A DNA stretch of 8,145 nucleotides. Source: Candidatus Krumholzibacteriia bacterium. GTDB taxonomy: Bacteria; Krumholzibacteriota; Krumholzibacteriia; LZORAL124-64-63. Every line of letters begins with the position of its first letter. Positions within the stretch are counted from its first letter, which is position 1. Positions 1-6,886 of this stretch are shown here, piece by piece. The position numbers and the translations under genes are program-made. The DNA lies in NCBI GenBank assembly GCA_027056825.1, contig JALUJS010000471.1, positions 1-8,145 on the forward strand, given 5' to 3'. The notes under the pieces are model-generated. The model saw only the letters and a list, made by a program, of their open reading frames with translations, searched no databases and was not told the origin of the DNA.

Positions 1-205
1 GCCGACAGGCGCTGGAGTCTGCGCAGGAAAGAAAACGAGGGCATCGCAGGCGATCTCCCGGGACCGGACCGTCAAGGCCGCGGATGGCCAAGGGCCGGCG
101 ACCACATTCTCCGCATATCCGCAGCGGTACCTGCATACCCGCCCGGGCATCGGGCGTCAAGCGGCAACTCGGGGCCCGCCCCGGAGAGCGGGCCCCGCCG
201 CCGGT
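1..205. other. Left-edge stretch without a recognised gene
   Basis: I see no convincing coding region here. The only open frames are short, have no good ribosome-binding site and overlap the end of the lipoprotein gene on the other strand. Small dyads are present, for example GCCCG (141-145) with CGGGC (151-155), and the stronger hairpin at 171-196 annotated separately. This is most likely the 3' flank of the lipoprotein gene. Confidence 0.5.
171..196 (-). terminator. GC-rich hairpin after the lipoprotein gene, possible terminator
   Basis: GGGGCCCGC (171-179) and GCGGGCCCC (188-196) form a perfect 9-bp stem with an 8-base loop. The hairpin starts 9 bases past the lipoprotein stop codon on the minus strand. 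No T-run follows in that direction, so it is an imperfect intrinsic terminator. It could instead be an mRNA 3'-end stabilising structure. Confidence 0.45.
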
Positions 206-2398
206 TCAACGGTCCAACTCGATCGACAGGAACTGCAGATCCAGGTCCAGCAAGGTGTATTCCTTGGTCGTTCCGAAGATGTCCTTCTCCACGTACTCCA
301 CCTGGTCGATGTAGGAGTCGGTGGTCCCCTCGGGAATCCGGAAACGGATGATACCCGCGGTGGAATCATACAGGGGAACGCCGTGACCGGTGATGTTGTA
401 GGTCTTGGTCCTCTCCACTTCACCGGTGTAGGGATTCACTTCCGTTGCGTCCAGATTGAAGCTGGTCACCATGGTGGGGTTGTCGGCGTCATCGACGCTG
501 ATGCTGATGGCCCCGCTCTTGTGCAGGTTCTCCTCGACCACCAGGGAGTCGTAGTAGGCCGTGAAGGTGGTCCCGGTGGTGCTGCCGGCCACCGGATCCA
601 GGTAGAGGGATCCATCGAACTGGCAGGTACGGCCCTCGACGGTATAGGTCGTGTCCAGCCCGGAGGTGCTGGTCTCGTGGACGCTCATGGTGCCCAGCCC
701 GCTGACCCAGACCTTGCCGGCGCGAAAGACCGGGTTCTCCTGGATGTTCGCGTGCAGGACGATGTTGCTGTCGTCGGTGTAGTGGTTCCCGAGGAAGGAG
801 TTGACCACCATGACCAGCAGGTGCTGACCATCGGCCTGCAACTGGTCGAGATGGTCGATGTTCACCCCTTCTCCCGAACCCAGCAGGGTGGAATTCGAGC
901 CGTGGTACTTGAACACCTCGATGGTCGGGAGGCCTCCTCCTTCGGCCTCGAGCGTCAGAACCGCCGAGGGGGAAAAATCGGGAGTCTCGAGATTCAGGAT
1001 GAAAAAGCGCGAGGCGCCGGCGGCATAGTCGTAGTCGAAGGTTTTGGTGTTGTCGTGCGGATCCTCGATATTCCAGGTCTGGGTGTTGTAGCTGACCGCG
1101 GTGGTCACCGTCACGTCTCCGTACAGGTCGCCGTGGATCAGGTCACGGGCGAACTGCGGATGGTACTGCGGGAATTCCTCGTGCAACCGGTCGGCCAACA
1201 CCGAAGTGATGGCCGCCACCGGATCGTTGCCGTGGGCCAGGATGTCGTCGTAGACCGCGCCCAGGGTCGTCGTCCCGGAACGATTGACCATGTACTGGAT
1301 GAAGGCCGACATGCCGTAGCCGTGGTAATCGGGGTGGTCTCCCCCCACGGGCACATGGAACTGGTGGAACGGCAAACGCTGGTGGCCGTCGCGGACCTTG
1401 GTCGAGAGATAGTCGGGATCTCCCATCCAGGTGCGCTCGCTCCACACCGAGCAGGCCTCGTCCAGCCAGTAACGGTCGGAGGCGAACTTGGACTTCGTGT
1501 ACCGGTTGCGGTTGTCGTACAGGGCCTGGACCAGGTGGAAGAACTCGTGCCCGGCGGTGACCTTCAGGTCGGCCGACTCGTCCAGGCGCAGGGCGTTGAA
1601 TTCCATGGAACCGTGGTTGTCGCCCCACATGGAGGGCACGAACTCCCCGAACTTGCTTTCATCGAGGTCGCAAACCGTCACCTGGACAGGCCATTGGGTG
1701 CGGTTCGTATAGCTGAAGCCCCAGGAGGCCAGCGTGCTGTACGCCTCCTCCAGGTATGTGCCCAGCTGGGCGACCTCGGCATCCTGCCCGACATGAAGAA
1801 TCCGGAAGTGCGTGGTCTGGGTGGAAGTAAAGCCCCTGCCGGGGGTGCCGGATTTTTCCGCATACCCGGCCAGGCTGACCAGGTGGACCGAGACTCCCTG
1901 GCCGCCGTCATCGACCACATCGGGCGCGGCGGGGATGATGGCCACCACGGTCGAGTCGGTGTAGCTGACGTCGAGGAAGCGATAGCCGGTGACCATGCCA
2001 TCCGAGCTGTTGGCGAACGAGGTTTCACCCAGGGCGACAAGAAGATTCTCGGACTTTCCCCGGGCCGGGAAGCTCACCTGCAGAGGCTCGCTGAAAGTCG
2101 CCGGCAGGCCGTCGAGCCGATACAGCGCAGACACCTTGGCGCTGCCGAAAGGATCAGTGTCGGCAGGGTGATAGATCTTCAGTTCCCGGTCCCCAGCGAA
2201 GGCCCCGGACGGGACGGTCACCGTCAACTCCTCGGCGGCGATGACACCGCCGGAGGCGCCGATGGTTTCCGTAGTCAGCAGGTCGCCGTCATCCCCCGGG
2301 GGACTCACGATGCCGCCGCCATCGTCGCCTCCACCGCAACCGGTCAGGATGATCAGTCCCATGATGAGAATACAGGTGCGCACACGACGGAGTGTCAT
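206..2398 (-). CDS. Secreted lipoprotein with ZU5-like domain and HExxH metallopeptidase-like domain
   Basis: This encodes a predicted 730-residue exported lipoprotein. The start at 2398 is chosen because GGGAGGAA lies six bases upstream and the first residues make a signal peptide: a basic start (MTLRRVR), a hydrophobic core and a lipobox LTGC with the acylated Cys at about residue 21. A low-complexity Gly/Asp linker follows. About residues 45-140 resemble a ZU5-type beta domain (IGASGGVI, then LTVTVPSGAF). A zinc-protease-like region follows, with HEFFH at residues 284-288 and a downstream WLDEACSVWSE whose Glu at about 314 could be the third ligand, the gluzincin arrangement seen in M30-like peptidases. 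The remaining 250 or so residues look beta-rich and unassigned. It probably acts outside the cytoplasmic membrane, on unknown substrates. An upstream ATG at 2434 would bury the signal peptide and is less likely. The gap to the next gene upstream is 172 bases, so an operon is uncertain. Peptidase activity is inferred from motifs only. Confidence 0.85.
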   Translation of the reverse strand: MTLRRVRTCILIMGLIILTGCGGGDDGGGIVSPPGDDGDLLTTETIGASGGVIAAEELTVTVPSGAFAGDRELKIYHPADTDPFGSAKVSALYRLDGLPATFSEPLQVSFPARGKSENLLVALGETSFANSSDGMVTGYRFLDVSYTDSTVVAIIPAAPDVVDDGGQGVSVHLVSLAGYAEKSGTPGRGFTSTQTTHFRILHVGQDAEVAQLGTYLEEAYSTLASWGFSYTNRTQWPVQVTVCDLDESKFGEFVPSMWGDNHGSMEFNALRLDESADLKVTAGHEFFHLVQALYDNRNRYTKSKFASDRYWLDEACSVWSERTWMGDPDYLSTKVRDGHQRLPFHQFHVPVGGDHPDYHGYGMSAFIQYMVNRSGTTTLGAVYDDILAHGNDPVAAITSVLADRLHEEFPQYHPQFARDLIHGDLYGDVTVTTAVSYNTQTWNIEDPHDNTKTFDYDYAAGASRFFILNLETPDFSPSAVLTLEAEGGGLPTIEVFKYHGSNSTLLGSGEGVNIDHLDQLQADGQHLLVMVVNSFLGNHYTDDSNIVLHANIQENPVFRAGKVWVSGLGTMSVHETSTSGLDTTYTVEGRTCQFDGSLYLDPVAGSTTGTTFTAYYDSLVVEENLHKSGAISISVDDADNPTMVTSFNLDATEVNPYTGEVERTKTYNITGHGVPLYDSTAGIIRFRIPEGTTDSYIDQVEYVEKDIFGTTKEYTLLDLDLQFLSIELDR

Positions 2399-2570
2399 CG
2401 GATTCCTCCCTGGAGCGTTGTGCCCGGCCGGCAACCAAGGAGGTAAGTCAACAGGGCGGTGCGGAATGATGGCGGGATTTCAGGAGCCGCCTGATCGAAA
2501 TCCATAACAAAACCACGAGTTTTGCAAATTCTTTTTCATTGCACACGTAATAGACGGGATATCAAAGGGA

Positions 2571-3545
2571 TCACCCCGCGGCACCGAGCAGGGCTTCCGG
2601 CAGGTCCATGGCGCCGGCGGGCCAAAAACACTCGGGACGTGGAAAGGCCACCCCCTCGACCCCGGCCGCGGGGCGGCAGGCGGCCAGGGTGCGGCGCCAC
2701 CTGTCGGGCACGGCCTGCTCCCCGTGGACCGCGCCGAGCAGGGCCCCGCAGATGGCCGCGTTGGTGTCGGTGTCGCCGCCGCGCATGACGGTATCGACCA
2801 CGCCCTCCTCCAGGGTCCTGCCGTGCAGCAGTTGCCACACAGCGTTGCGCACCGCCAGCACCACCCAACCCTGGTACCGCATGAAATCCGGCGGCGGCGC
2901 CCAGGCGGCGTCCCTTATGGTCCGCGCCAGGACGGGGTGTCCTTCGGGGCCTTCAGCCCACTCCAGCATCCAGTTGTAGAGTTCCCCGGCGGTGCAGCCG
3001 GTGGCCACGGCGCGGGCGATGGCCACGGACCACAGGGCGCTTGCCGCCCGGCAGACGGGATGGGGATGGGTCACCGCGGCGTCCTGCCGCGCCCAGGCCG
3101 CGACCTCGCGCGGATCCCGGCCCGCGCCGAAGATCCCCAGGGGACTGATGCGCATCAGGGCGCCGTTGGCCTGACTGGCCTGATCGAGGGTGCCCTGCAG
3201 GCCGCGCATGGTGGTGCCGCCGTAGTCGCAGGGACCGGAGTTGATCCAGGCCACGTAGGCCGCACGCGCCTGGTCAGCGTCGTAGGCGCCGTGATCGATC
3301 AGGACGCGGGCCAACGCCAGGGCCATCTCGGAGTCGTCGGTGAGCTGGCCGGGGATGATGCGGTGGGGACCGCCTCCGGTCAGTTCGCGCACCCGGTGGG
3401 GAGGGGCGGACCTGATGGCCGCCGCGGACTGGAACTCCACCTGGGCGCCCAGGGAGTCGCCCGCCATCTGCCCCAGCCAGCAACCGCGGGCGCGGGACAG
3501 GACCCCGGGGTCACAGGGCGAGAATTGCGGAGGATGAGGAGACAT
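2571..3545 (-). CDS. ADP-ribosylglycohydrolase (DraG/ARH) family protein
   Basis: This 324-residue protein has the full set of family landmarks. An N-terminal GCWLGQMAGDSLGA segment is at about residues 21-34. The GQLTDDSEMAL motif carries the first metal-binding cluster (T69, D70, D71). MRISPLGIF is at 131-139, a THPHP histidine region at 159-163, and the C-terminal GGDTDTNAAICGALLGA starts at 256 and supplies the second Asp/Thr metal cluster. Known relatives are dimagnesium or dimanganese enzymes that remove ADP-ribose from proteins, nucleic acids or small molecules, or hydrolyse related N-glycosides; the substrate here cannot be told. Its length is normal for the family. The ATG at 3545 has only a poor Shine-Dalgarno sequence, but no better start is visible. 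It lies 43 bases downstream of the tmRNA 3' end on the same strand with no evident promoter between, so its expression may depend on ssrA transcription. No clear terminator follows it. Confidence 0.9.
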   Translation of the reverse strand: MSPHPPQFSPCDPGVLSRARGCWLGQMAGDSLGAQVEFQSAAAIRSAPPHRVRELTGGGPHRIIPGQLTDDSEMALALARVLIDHGAYDADQARAAYVAWINSGPCDYGGTTMRGLQGTLDQASQANGALMRISPLGIFGAGRDPREVAAWARQDAAVTHPHPVCRAASALWSVAIARAVATGCTAGELYNWMLEWAEGPEGHPVLARTIRDAAWAPPPDFMRYQGWVVLAVRNAVWQLLHGRTLEEGVVDTVMRGGDTDTNAAICGALLGAVHGEQAVPDRWRRTLAACRPAAGVEGVAFPRPECFWPAGAMDLPEALLGAAG

Positions 3546-3558
3546 AAAGGCATGGTGC

Positions 3559-3573
3559 CCGGCGGTCAGCCGG
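3559..3573 (-). other. Small hairpin between tmRNA and the hydrolase gene
   Basis: CCGGC (3559-3563) and GCCGG (3569-3573) can pair over a five-base loop. It lies 15 bases beyond the tmRNA 3' end on the minus strand. The following sequence has no real T-run (CCTTT only), so this is at best a weak terminator or a processing/exonuclease-stop structure for the tmRNA precursor. Confidence 0.3.
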
Positions 3574-3588
3574 ATGGGAAGGGAAATA

Positions 3589-3945
3589 TGGTGGAGGCGG
3601 CGGGAATCGAACCCGCGTCCGTAACCGGTACCCCGTCGGCGTCTACATGCTTAGCGGCCTGTTATTTCACCGGAATGGAGGCCAGGCCGCGCGCCGCCAT
3701 TTCCGGCCAGTCCCACTTTTGTTTCGCCCGCGCACCAGGGACCTGAGCGCGGACTATTCACCGAAAACGGCGCCCCGTTGACGGCGGTTCGGTGACCCCC
3801 CGCCGTCGGGACGGGCTACCTGTTTTTAGGCAGCCAGTGCGAAATTAGCTTCGTCACTTATTGGTTTTCCACCGTTTAACGAGAGAGATGGGATCTCGGC
3901 ATGCAGCCAGCGGTCCCCCGACCACGTCGAAACCAGGTCGCCCCC
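3589..3945 (-). ncRNA. ssrA: tmRNA (transfer-messenger RNA)
   Basis: This is a single-piece tmRNA of about 357 nt, which rescues ribosomes stalled on broken mRNAs and tags the unfinished protein for proteolysis. The 5' end at 3945 reads GGGGGCGACCTGGTTTCGAC, the conserved tmRNA start. The 3' end is tRNA-like: T-stem GCGGG, loop TTCGATT, stem CCCGC, then CGCCTCC, discriminator A and an encoded CCA (3589-3591). The 5' GGGGGCG pairs with CGCCTCC through seven pairs, including a G-U at the third pair, the alanine-identity signature recognised by alanyl-tRNA synthetase. An internal tag frame ends in ALAA and TAA. An 8-bp stem in the pseudoknot region pairs 3758-3765 with 3788-3795. The gene is not permuted. 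A strong promoter lies upstream at 3979-4007; the precursor would carry a leader of roughly 27 nt for RNase P to remove. Confidence 0.97.
3826..3855 (-). other. tmRNA proteolysis-tag reading frame
   Basis: The frame reads GAC GAA GCT AAT TTC GCA CTG GCT GCC TAA, giving DEANFALAA after the non-templated alanine from charged tmRNA. The C-terminal ALAA is the classic degron recognised by ClpXP-type proteases. The resume codon is inferred: GAC at 3853-3855 follows an AATAAGT stretch, comparable to the TAGTC before the resume codon in E. coli. The frame stays open further upstream (S, I, P, K), so a longer tag is possible. The final residues and stop are secure; the first residue is not. Confidence 0.7.
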
Positions 3946-3978
3946 ACGAGAGGGTTCCAGGACCCTGAAAGCACGGAC

Positions 3979-4007
3979 AATATAGCAGGAAAAGGGTGTT
4001 TTGTCAT
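3979..4007 (-). promoter_or_regulatory. Sigma70-type promoter of ssrA
   Basis: On the minus strand, ATGACA (4002-4007) matches the -35 consensus at five of six bases. A 17-base spacer follows, then TATATT (3979-3984), matching the -10 consensus at five of six. Transcription would start near 3972, about 27 bases before the mature tmRNA 5' end. This is the best promoter-like sequence I found in the window, fitting strong constitutive expression of tmRNA. It sits between the dehydrogenase stop codon and ssrA. Confidence 0.75.
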
Positions 4008-4033
4008 CCCTTCCCGCCCCCGACCGGCGGTGA

Positions 4034-4891
4034 TCAAGACCCGGTGAAAATCCTGCACACCGCGCTGAAATCCAGATCGCCCAGTCCCGCCTGGCGGGCG
4101 GCGATGAACGCCGCGTTGGCCGCGGCGGCGGTAGGCAGCGGTTGGGCCAACTCGTCACCGGTCTGCAGGGCCAGGCGCAGGTCCTTCTGCATGTGCTTCA
4201 GGGGAAAGGCAGGCACGAATTCGCCCCGCAGCACCGCCGGTCCCTTGACCGCGAACATGGGGTTGGCCAGGGCGCCGGCAGCCAGCACCTCCAGCAGGAC
4301 CTCACGATCCAGACCGCCGCGTCCGGCCAGGGCCAGCCCCTCGCCGAAGGCGGTCATCATGCCGCCCATGATCATGTTCACCACCAGCTTCATGCGCGCG
4401 GCGTTGCCGACCTCGCCCAGGAAGACGGCCTTCTTGCCCATGGCGTCCAGGGCCCCTGCGGCATCCTCGTACAGGGACCGGTCTCCCGCCGCCATGATGA
4501 CCAGCGTACCGTCCATCGCCGGCTTCTGCGAACCGCTCACCGGCGCCTCCAGGAACCGGGCCTCCTGCTTCGCCGCGGCGGCGGCCAGTTCCCGACTGGT
4601 CCCCGGGTCCACCGTGGACATGTCCACGTAGTCGTGGCCCCTTCCCAGCCCGGCCACGGCGCCGGTGAAGACCGCCCGCGCCGCCTTCGGATCCGCCAGC
4701 ATGGCGAAGGTGATGTCCGATGCCGCGCAAACCTCCGCAGGGTCGTCACAGACCACCGCGCCCGCGGTGGCCAGGGGCTCGCACTTGCCGGGGGTGCGGT
4801 TCCAGACCCGCAGTTCGCAACCGGTGCGCATCAGGTTGCGTGCCATGGGCAGTCCCATGATGCCCAGGCCCAGGAATCCCATCTTTTGCAT
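4034..4891 (-). CDS. NAD(P)-dependent beta-hydroxyacid dehydrogenase (GLYR1/3-hydroxyisobutyrate dehydrogenase family)
   Basis: This encodes a 285-residue cytoplasmic oxidoreductase. An N-terminal Rossmann fold begins with GLGIMGLPMARNL (residues 8-20). WNRTPGK at 30-36 ends the second strand, and an Arg there suggests NADP(H) preference. DMSTVDPGTSRE is at 90-101, the substrate-binding EAPVSGSQKPAMDGTL at 115-130, and GNAARMKLVVNM at 162-173 with catalytic Lys168 and Asn172. The APVSGS-KPA-DGTL wording is closest to the GLYR1/succinic-semialdehyde or glyoxylate reductase branch, so reduction of a small aldehyde or 2-oxo acid is more likely than true 3-hydroxyisobutyrate oxidation; this is inferred. 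The start at 4891 is supported by GGGAGG seven bases upstream and by the Rossmann strand beginning at once. The upstream ATG at 4939 would add 16 residues encoded by the terminator hairpin. Only 12 bases separate the ATG from the T-run of that terminator, which is unusual. Confidence 0.9.
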   Translation of the reverse strand: MQKMGFLGLGIMGLPMARNLMRTGCELRVWNRTPGKCEPLATAGAVVCDDPAEVCAASDITFAMLADPKAARAVFTGAVAGLGRGHDYVDMSTVDPGTSRELAAAAAKQEARFLEAPVSGSQKPAMDGTLVIMAAGDRSLYEDAAGALDAMGKKAVFLGEVGNAARMKLVVNMIMGGMMTAFGEGLALAGRGGLDREVLLEVLAAGALANPMFAVKGPAVLRGEFVPAFPLKHMQKDLRLALQTGDELAQPLPTAAAANAAFIAARQAGLGDLDFSAVCRIFTGS

Positions 4892-4903
4892 CTCGACCTC
4901 CCG

Positions 4904-4930
4904 AAAAAAAACCGCCCCGTCGTGAGGCGG
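4904..4930 (-). terminator. Strong intrinsic terminator abutting the dehydrogenase ribosome-binding site
   Basis: On the minus strand, CCGCCTC (4924-4930) pairs with GGGGCGG (4912-4918), seven pairs with one G-U over a five-base loop, followed by eight consecutive T (4904-4911). It starts 33 bases after the stop codon of the 4964-5338 gene and is well placed to terminate it. The ribosome-binding site of the dehydrogenase follows directly, so the element could also act as an attenuator for that gene. Confidence 0.85.
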
Positions 4931-4963
4931 CCTGATCATACAGACTGGTCGGCGGCAACGCCA

Positions 4964-5338
4964 TCAGGGAACAAGGGCCGTGGTCTCCCGGATGAACTCC
5001 TCCCTGCACTCCTTCATCCGATCCCGTGTCATGAAACCCAGTTCCACCAGGCAGGTCGGCAACCCGGGCCGGGACCGGGCCTGCAGTTCCAGCAGTTCAT
5101 CCACCTGCCCGGGCGACAGGAAACCCAGCTCCACCGCCTGCTGTCCGAACAGCAGTCGGGAATCGCACTGGGCCAGGAGCACCCGGCTGACCTGTTTGAC
5201 CGTCAACAGCCGCTCCTGCAACGCCAGTTTGCCGATGGGCGGTGTCATCTCCCGCCGATACTCCAGGGCGGCCAGGATATCGTCCCCGGTCACCTCGCCC
5301 CGGTCCTGAAGATATTGCACAAATACTTCCTGAAGCAT
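4964..5338 (-). CDS. Small helical-repeat protein resembling secretion-ATPase N-terminal (MshEN-like) domains
   Basis: This encodes a 124-residue soluble protein with no signal peptide or membrane segment. Three related helix-pair units are visible: TPPIGKLALQERLLTVKQVSRVL (about 32-54, read in two halves), FGQQAVELGFLSPGQVDELLELQ (64-86) and LVELGFMTRDRMKECREEF (97-115). The pattern of G-x-L-A/V-x-L-G-F-L-(S/T)-x-x-Q-(V/M) resembles the N-terminal domain of PilB/GspE-type ATPases, which in MshE binds cyclic di-GMP. Here the domain stands alone, with no ATPase. The role is unknown; cyclic di-GMP binding is only a possibility. The start at 5338 has GGAGCAGG upstream; an ATG at 5353 preceded by GGGGTGAA is a close alternative adding five residues. 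A terminator lies on each side, suggesting a single-gene unit. Confidence 0.75.
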   Translation of the reverse strand: MLQEVFVQYLQDRGEVTGDDILAALEYRREMTPPIGKLALQERLLTVKQVSRVLLAQCDSRLLFGQQAVELGFLSPGQVDELLELQARSRPGLPTCLVELGFMTRDRMKECREEFIRETTALVP

Positions 5339-5380
5339 GACACCTGCTCCCATTTCACCCCGACCTTTCCAATACTGGAC

Positions 5381-5392
5381 ATTCCATGGAAT
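5381..5392. promoter_or_regulatory. 12-bp perfect palindrome upstream of the small helical-repeat gene
   Basis: ATTCCATGGAAT is a perfect palindrome located 43 bases before the start codon of the 4964-5338 gene, in the AT-richer part of the gap after gdhA. Its position suits an operator overlapping the promoter, but I could not place convincing -35/-10 boxes. It may be chance. Confidence 0.3.
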
Positions 5393-5423
5393 ATTTCTCG
5401 GCCCGATATGAAAAGGATTGAGC

Positions 5424-5453
5424 AAAAAGGGCGGCCCACAGGACCGCCCTTTT
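5424..5453 (-). terminator. Intrinsic terminator of gdhA
   Basis: AAAAGGGCGG (minus strand, 5444-5453) pairs perfectly with CCGCCCTTTT (5425-5434), ten pairs over a nine-base loop, and runs into five T in all. It begins 33 bases after the gdhA stop codon. The A-rich side means it could also work on the opposite strand, though no gene there needs it. Confidence 0.9.
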
Positions 5454-5485
5454 CGTCTTGGGATCGCCAAGGAACCAGCGCCGGT

Positions 5486-6847
5486 CTAGACCAGGCCCTG
5501 ATCGATCATGGAATCGGCGACCTTCAGGAAACCGGCGATGTTGGCGCCGGCCACGTAGTTGCCCTCCATGCCGAATTCCTTGGAAGCGTCCACGCTGGCC
5601 TGGTGGATGCTCTTCATGATGCCCTGCAGGCGCTGGTCCACTTCCTCGCGGGTCCAGCTCAGCCGCAGGCTGTTCTGGCTCATCTCCAGGCCGGAGACGG
5701 CCACGCCGCCGGCGTTGGCGGCCTTGCCCGGGCCGTAGAGGATGCCCGCCTCGAGGAACTGGTTGATGCCGTCGAGGGTCGTCGGCATGTTGGCGCCCTC
5801 GCTGATGACGAACACGCCGTTCTTCAGCAGGTTGGCGGCGTCCTTGCCGTTGATCTCGTTCTGCGTGGCGCTCGGGAAGGCGGCGTCGGCCTTGTGGTCC
5901 CACAGCGGGTTGTAGTCCAGGTTGGGGTCCACCGGGGTGTAGACGGCGCTGCTGTACTTCTCGGCGTACTCCTTGACGCGGCCGCGCTTGACGTTCTTCA
6001 GCTCCATCAGGAAGGCCAGTTTCTCGCGGTCGATGCCGGCCTCGTCGTAGATGTAGCCGCTGCTGTCGGAGCAGGTCACCGGCTTGGCGCCCAGGTCGAG
6101 CAGCTTCTCGATGGTGTACTGGGCCACGTTGCCGGAGCCGGACACCAGGGCGGTCTTGCCCTCGAAGTTGTCGCCGCGGGTGGCCAGCATCTCGGCGGCG
6201 AAGTACACGGCGCCGTAGCCGGTGGCCTCGGGCCGGATCAGGGAGCCGCCCCAGTTCAGGCCCTTGCCCGTCAGCACGCCGACGAACTCGTTGCGGATGC
6301 GCTTGTACTGGCCGAACAGGAAACCGATCTCGCGGCCGCCCACGCCGATATCACCGGCGGGCACGTCGGTGAACTGGCCGATGTGGCGGCACAGCTCGGT
6401 CATGAAGCTCTGGCAGAAACGCATGACTTCGGCATCGCTCTTGCCCTTGGGATCGAAATCCGAACCGCCCTTGCCGCCGCCCATGGGCAGGGTCGTCAGG
6501 CTGTTCTTGAAGACCTGCTCGAAGGCCAGGAACTTCAGGATGCCGAGGTTCACGCTGGGGTGGAAGCGCAGGCCGCCCTTGTAGGGACCGATGGCGCTGT
6601 TCATCTCGATGCGGAAACCGCGGTTGACCTGGACCTCGCCCTTGTCGTCCAGCCAGGGGACGCGGAACATCAGCACGCGCTCGGGCTCGACGATGCGCTC
6701 CAGGATCTTGTGGGTCCGGTACTCGGGGCGCTTGTCCAGCACCGGCCAGATGGTCTCGACAACTTCCTGGACCGCCTGGTGGAATTCCGGCTGGGCCGGG
6801 TTCTTGGCGATCACGTTTTCCATGAAGGCAGCAACGTTCTGAGCCAT
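5486..6847 (-). CDS. gdhA: NADP-type glutamate dehydrogenase
   Basis: This 453-residue cytoplasmic enzyme catalyses reductive amination of 2-oxoglutarate with ammonia to give glutamate, usually with NADPH. Its length matches the hexameric small GDH family (E. coli GdhA is 447 residues). The glutamate-binding and catalytic landmarks are intact: GPYKGGLRFHP (87-97, Lys90), PMGGGKGGSDFDP (121-133, catalytic Lys126), AGDIGVGGREIG (164-175, Asp166) and GGVAVSGLEMSQN (380-392, Ser385). The nucleotide-binding fold has GSGNVAQ at 237-243 and ends its second strand with CSDSSGYIYD (259-268); Ser/Asp there is typical of NADP-specific bacterial forms. The start at 6847 follows AAGGAG with a seven-base spacer and gives the normal MAQN-type N-terminus; the open frame further upstream is an artefact of high GC. 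A terminator follows at 5424-5453. The leader holds a 16-bp dyad and a long GC hairpin that may regulate it. Confidence 0.97.
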   Translation of the reverse strand: MAQNVAAFMENVIAKNPAQPEFHQAVQEVVETIWPVLDKRPEYRTHKILERIVEPERVLMFRVPWLDDKGEVQVNRGFRIEMNSAIGPYKGGLRFHPSVNLGILKFLAFEQVFKNSLTTLPMGGGKGGSDFDPKGKSDAEVMRFCQSFMTELCRHIGQFTDVPAGDIGVGGREIGFLFGQYKRIRNEFVGVLTGKGLNWGGSLIRPEATGYGAVYFAAEMLATRGDNFEGKTALVSGSGNVAQYTIEKLLDLGAKPVTCSDSSGYIYDEAGIDREKLAFLMELKNVKRGRVKEYAEKYSSAVYTPVDPNLDYNPLWDHKADAAFPSATQNEINGKDAANLLKNGVFVISEGANMPTTLDGINQFLEAGILYGPGKAANAGGVAVSGLEMSQNSLRLSWTREEVDQRLQGIMKSIHQASVDASKEFGMEGNYVAGANIAGFLKVADSMIDQGLV

Positions 6848-6886
6848 TTCGGTACTCCTTGATTTGCTTGGCCTTTGACCCCAGCA

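Noticed and set aside
383..2446. Plus-strand open frame of 687 codons antisense to the lipoprotein gene
   Set aside because: The minus strand has a signal peptide, ribosome-binding site and protease motifs. The plus frame has low-complexity Val/Gly/His composition and no recognisable domain.
2435..2446. Consensus-like AAGGAGG on the plus strand
   Set aside because: No plausible plus-strand coding region with a start codon at suitable spacing follows it.
2399..2540. Possible promoter for the lipoprotein gene (TTGACT at 2446-2451, or TTGCAA with TTATGG further upstream)
   Set aside because: No -10 box at proper spacing for the first, and the second pair is only about 14 bases apart with poor matches.
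2724..3746. Plus-strand 340-codon open frame running antisense to the hydrolase gene and into ssrA
   Set aside because: It overlaps the confident tmRNA 3' domain and the conserved hydrolase motifs on the other strand.
3826..4158. Minus-strand 110-codon open frame ending in the tmRNA tag
   Set aside because: Its end is the tmRNA tag frame and its upstream part is the dehydrogenase 3' end and the ssrA promoter out of frame; it is not a protein gene.
4142..6862. Plus-strand open frame of 906 codons antisense to gdhA, the helical-repeat gene and the dehydrogenase
   Set aside because: It lies opposite well-identified genes, crosses two intergenic gaps and their terminators, and has Val/His/Gln/Ala-rich composition typical of antisense frames in GC-rich DNA.
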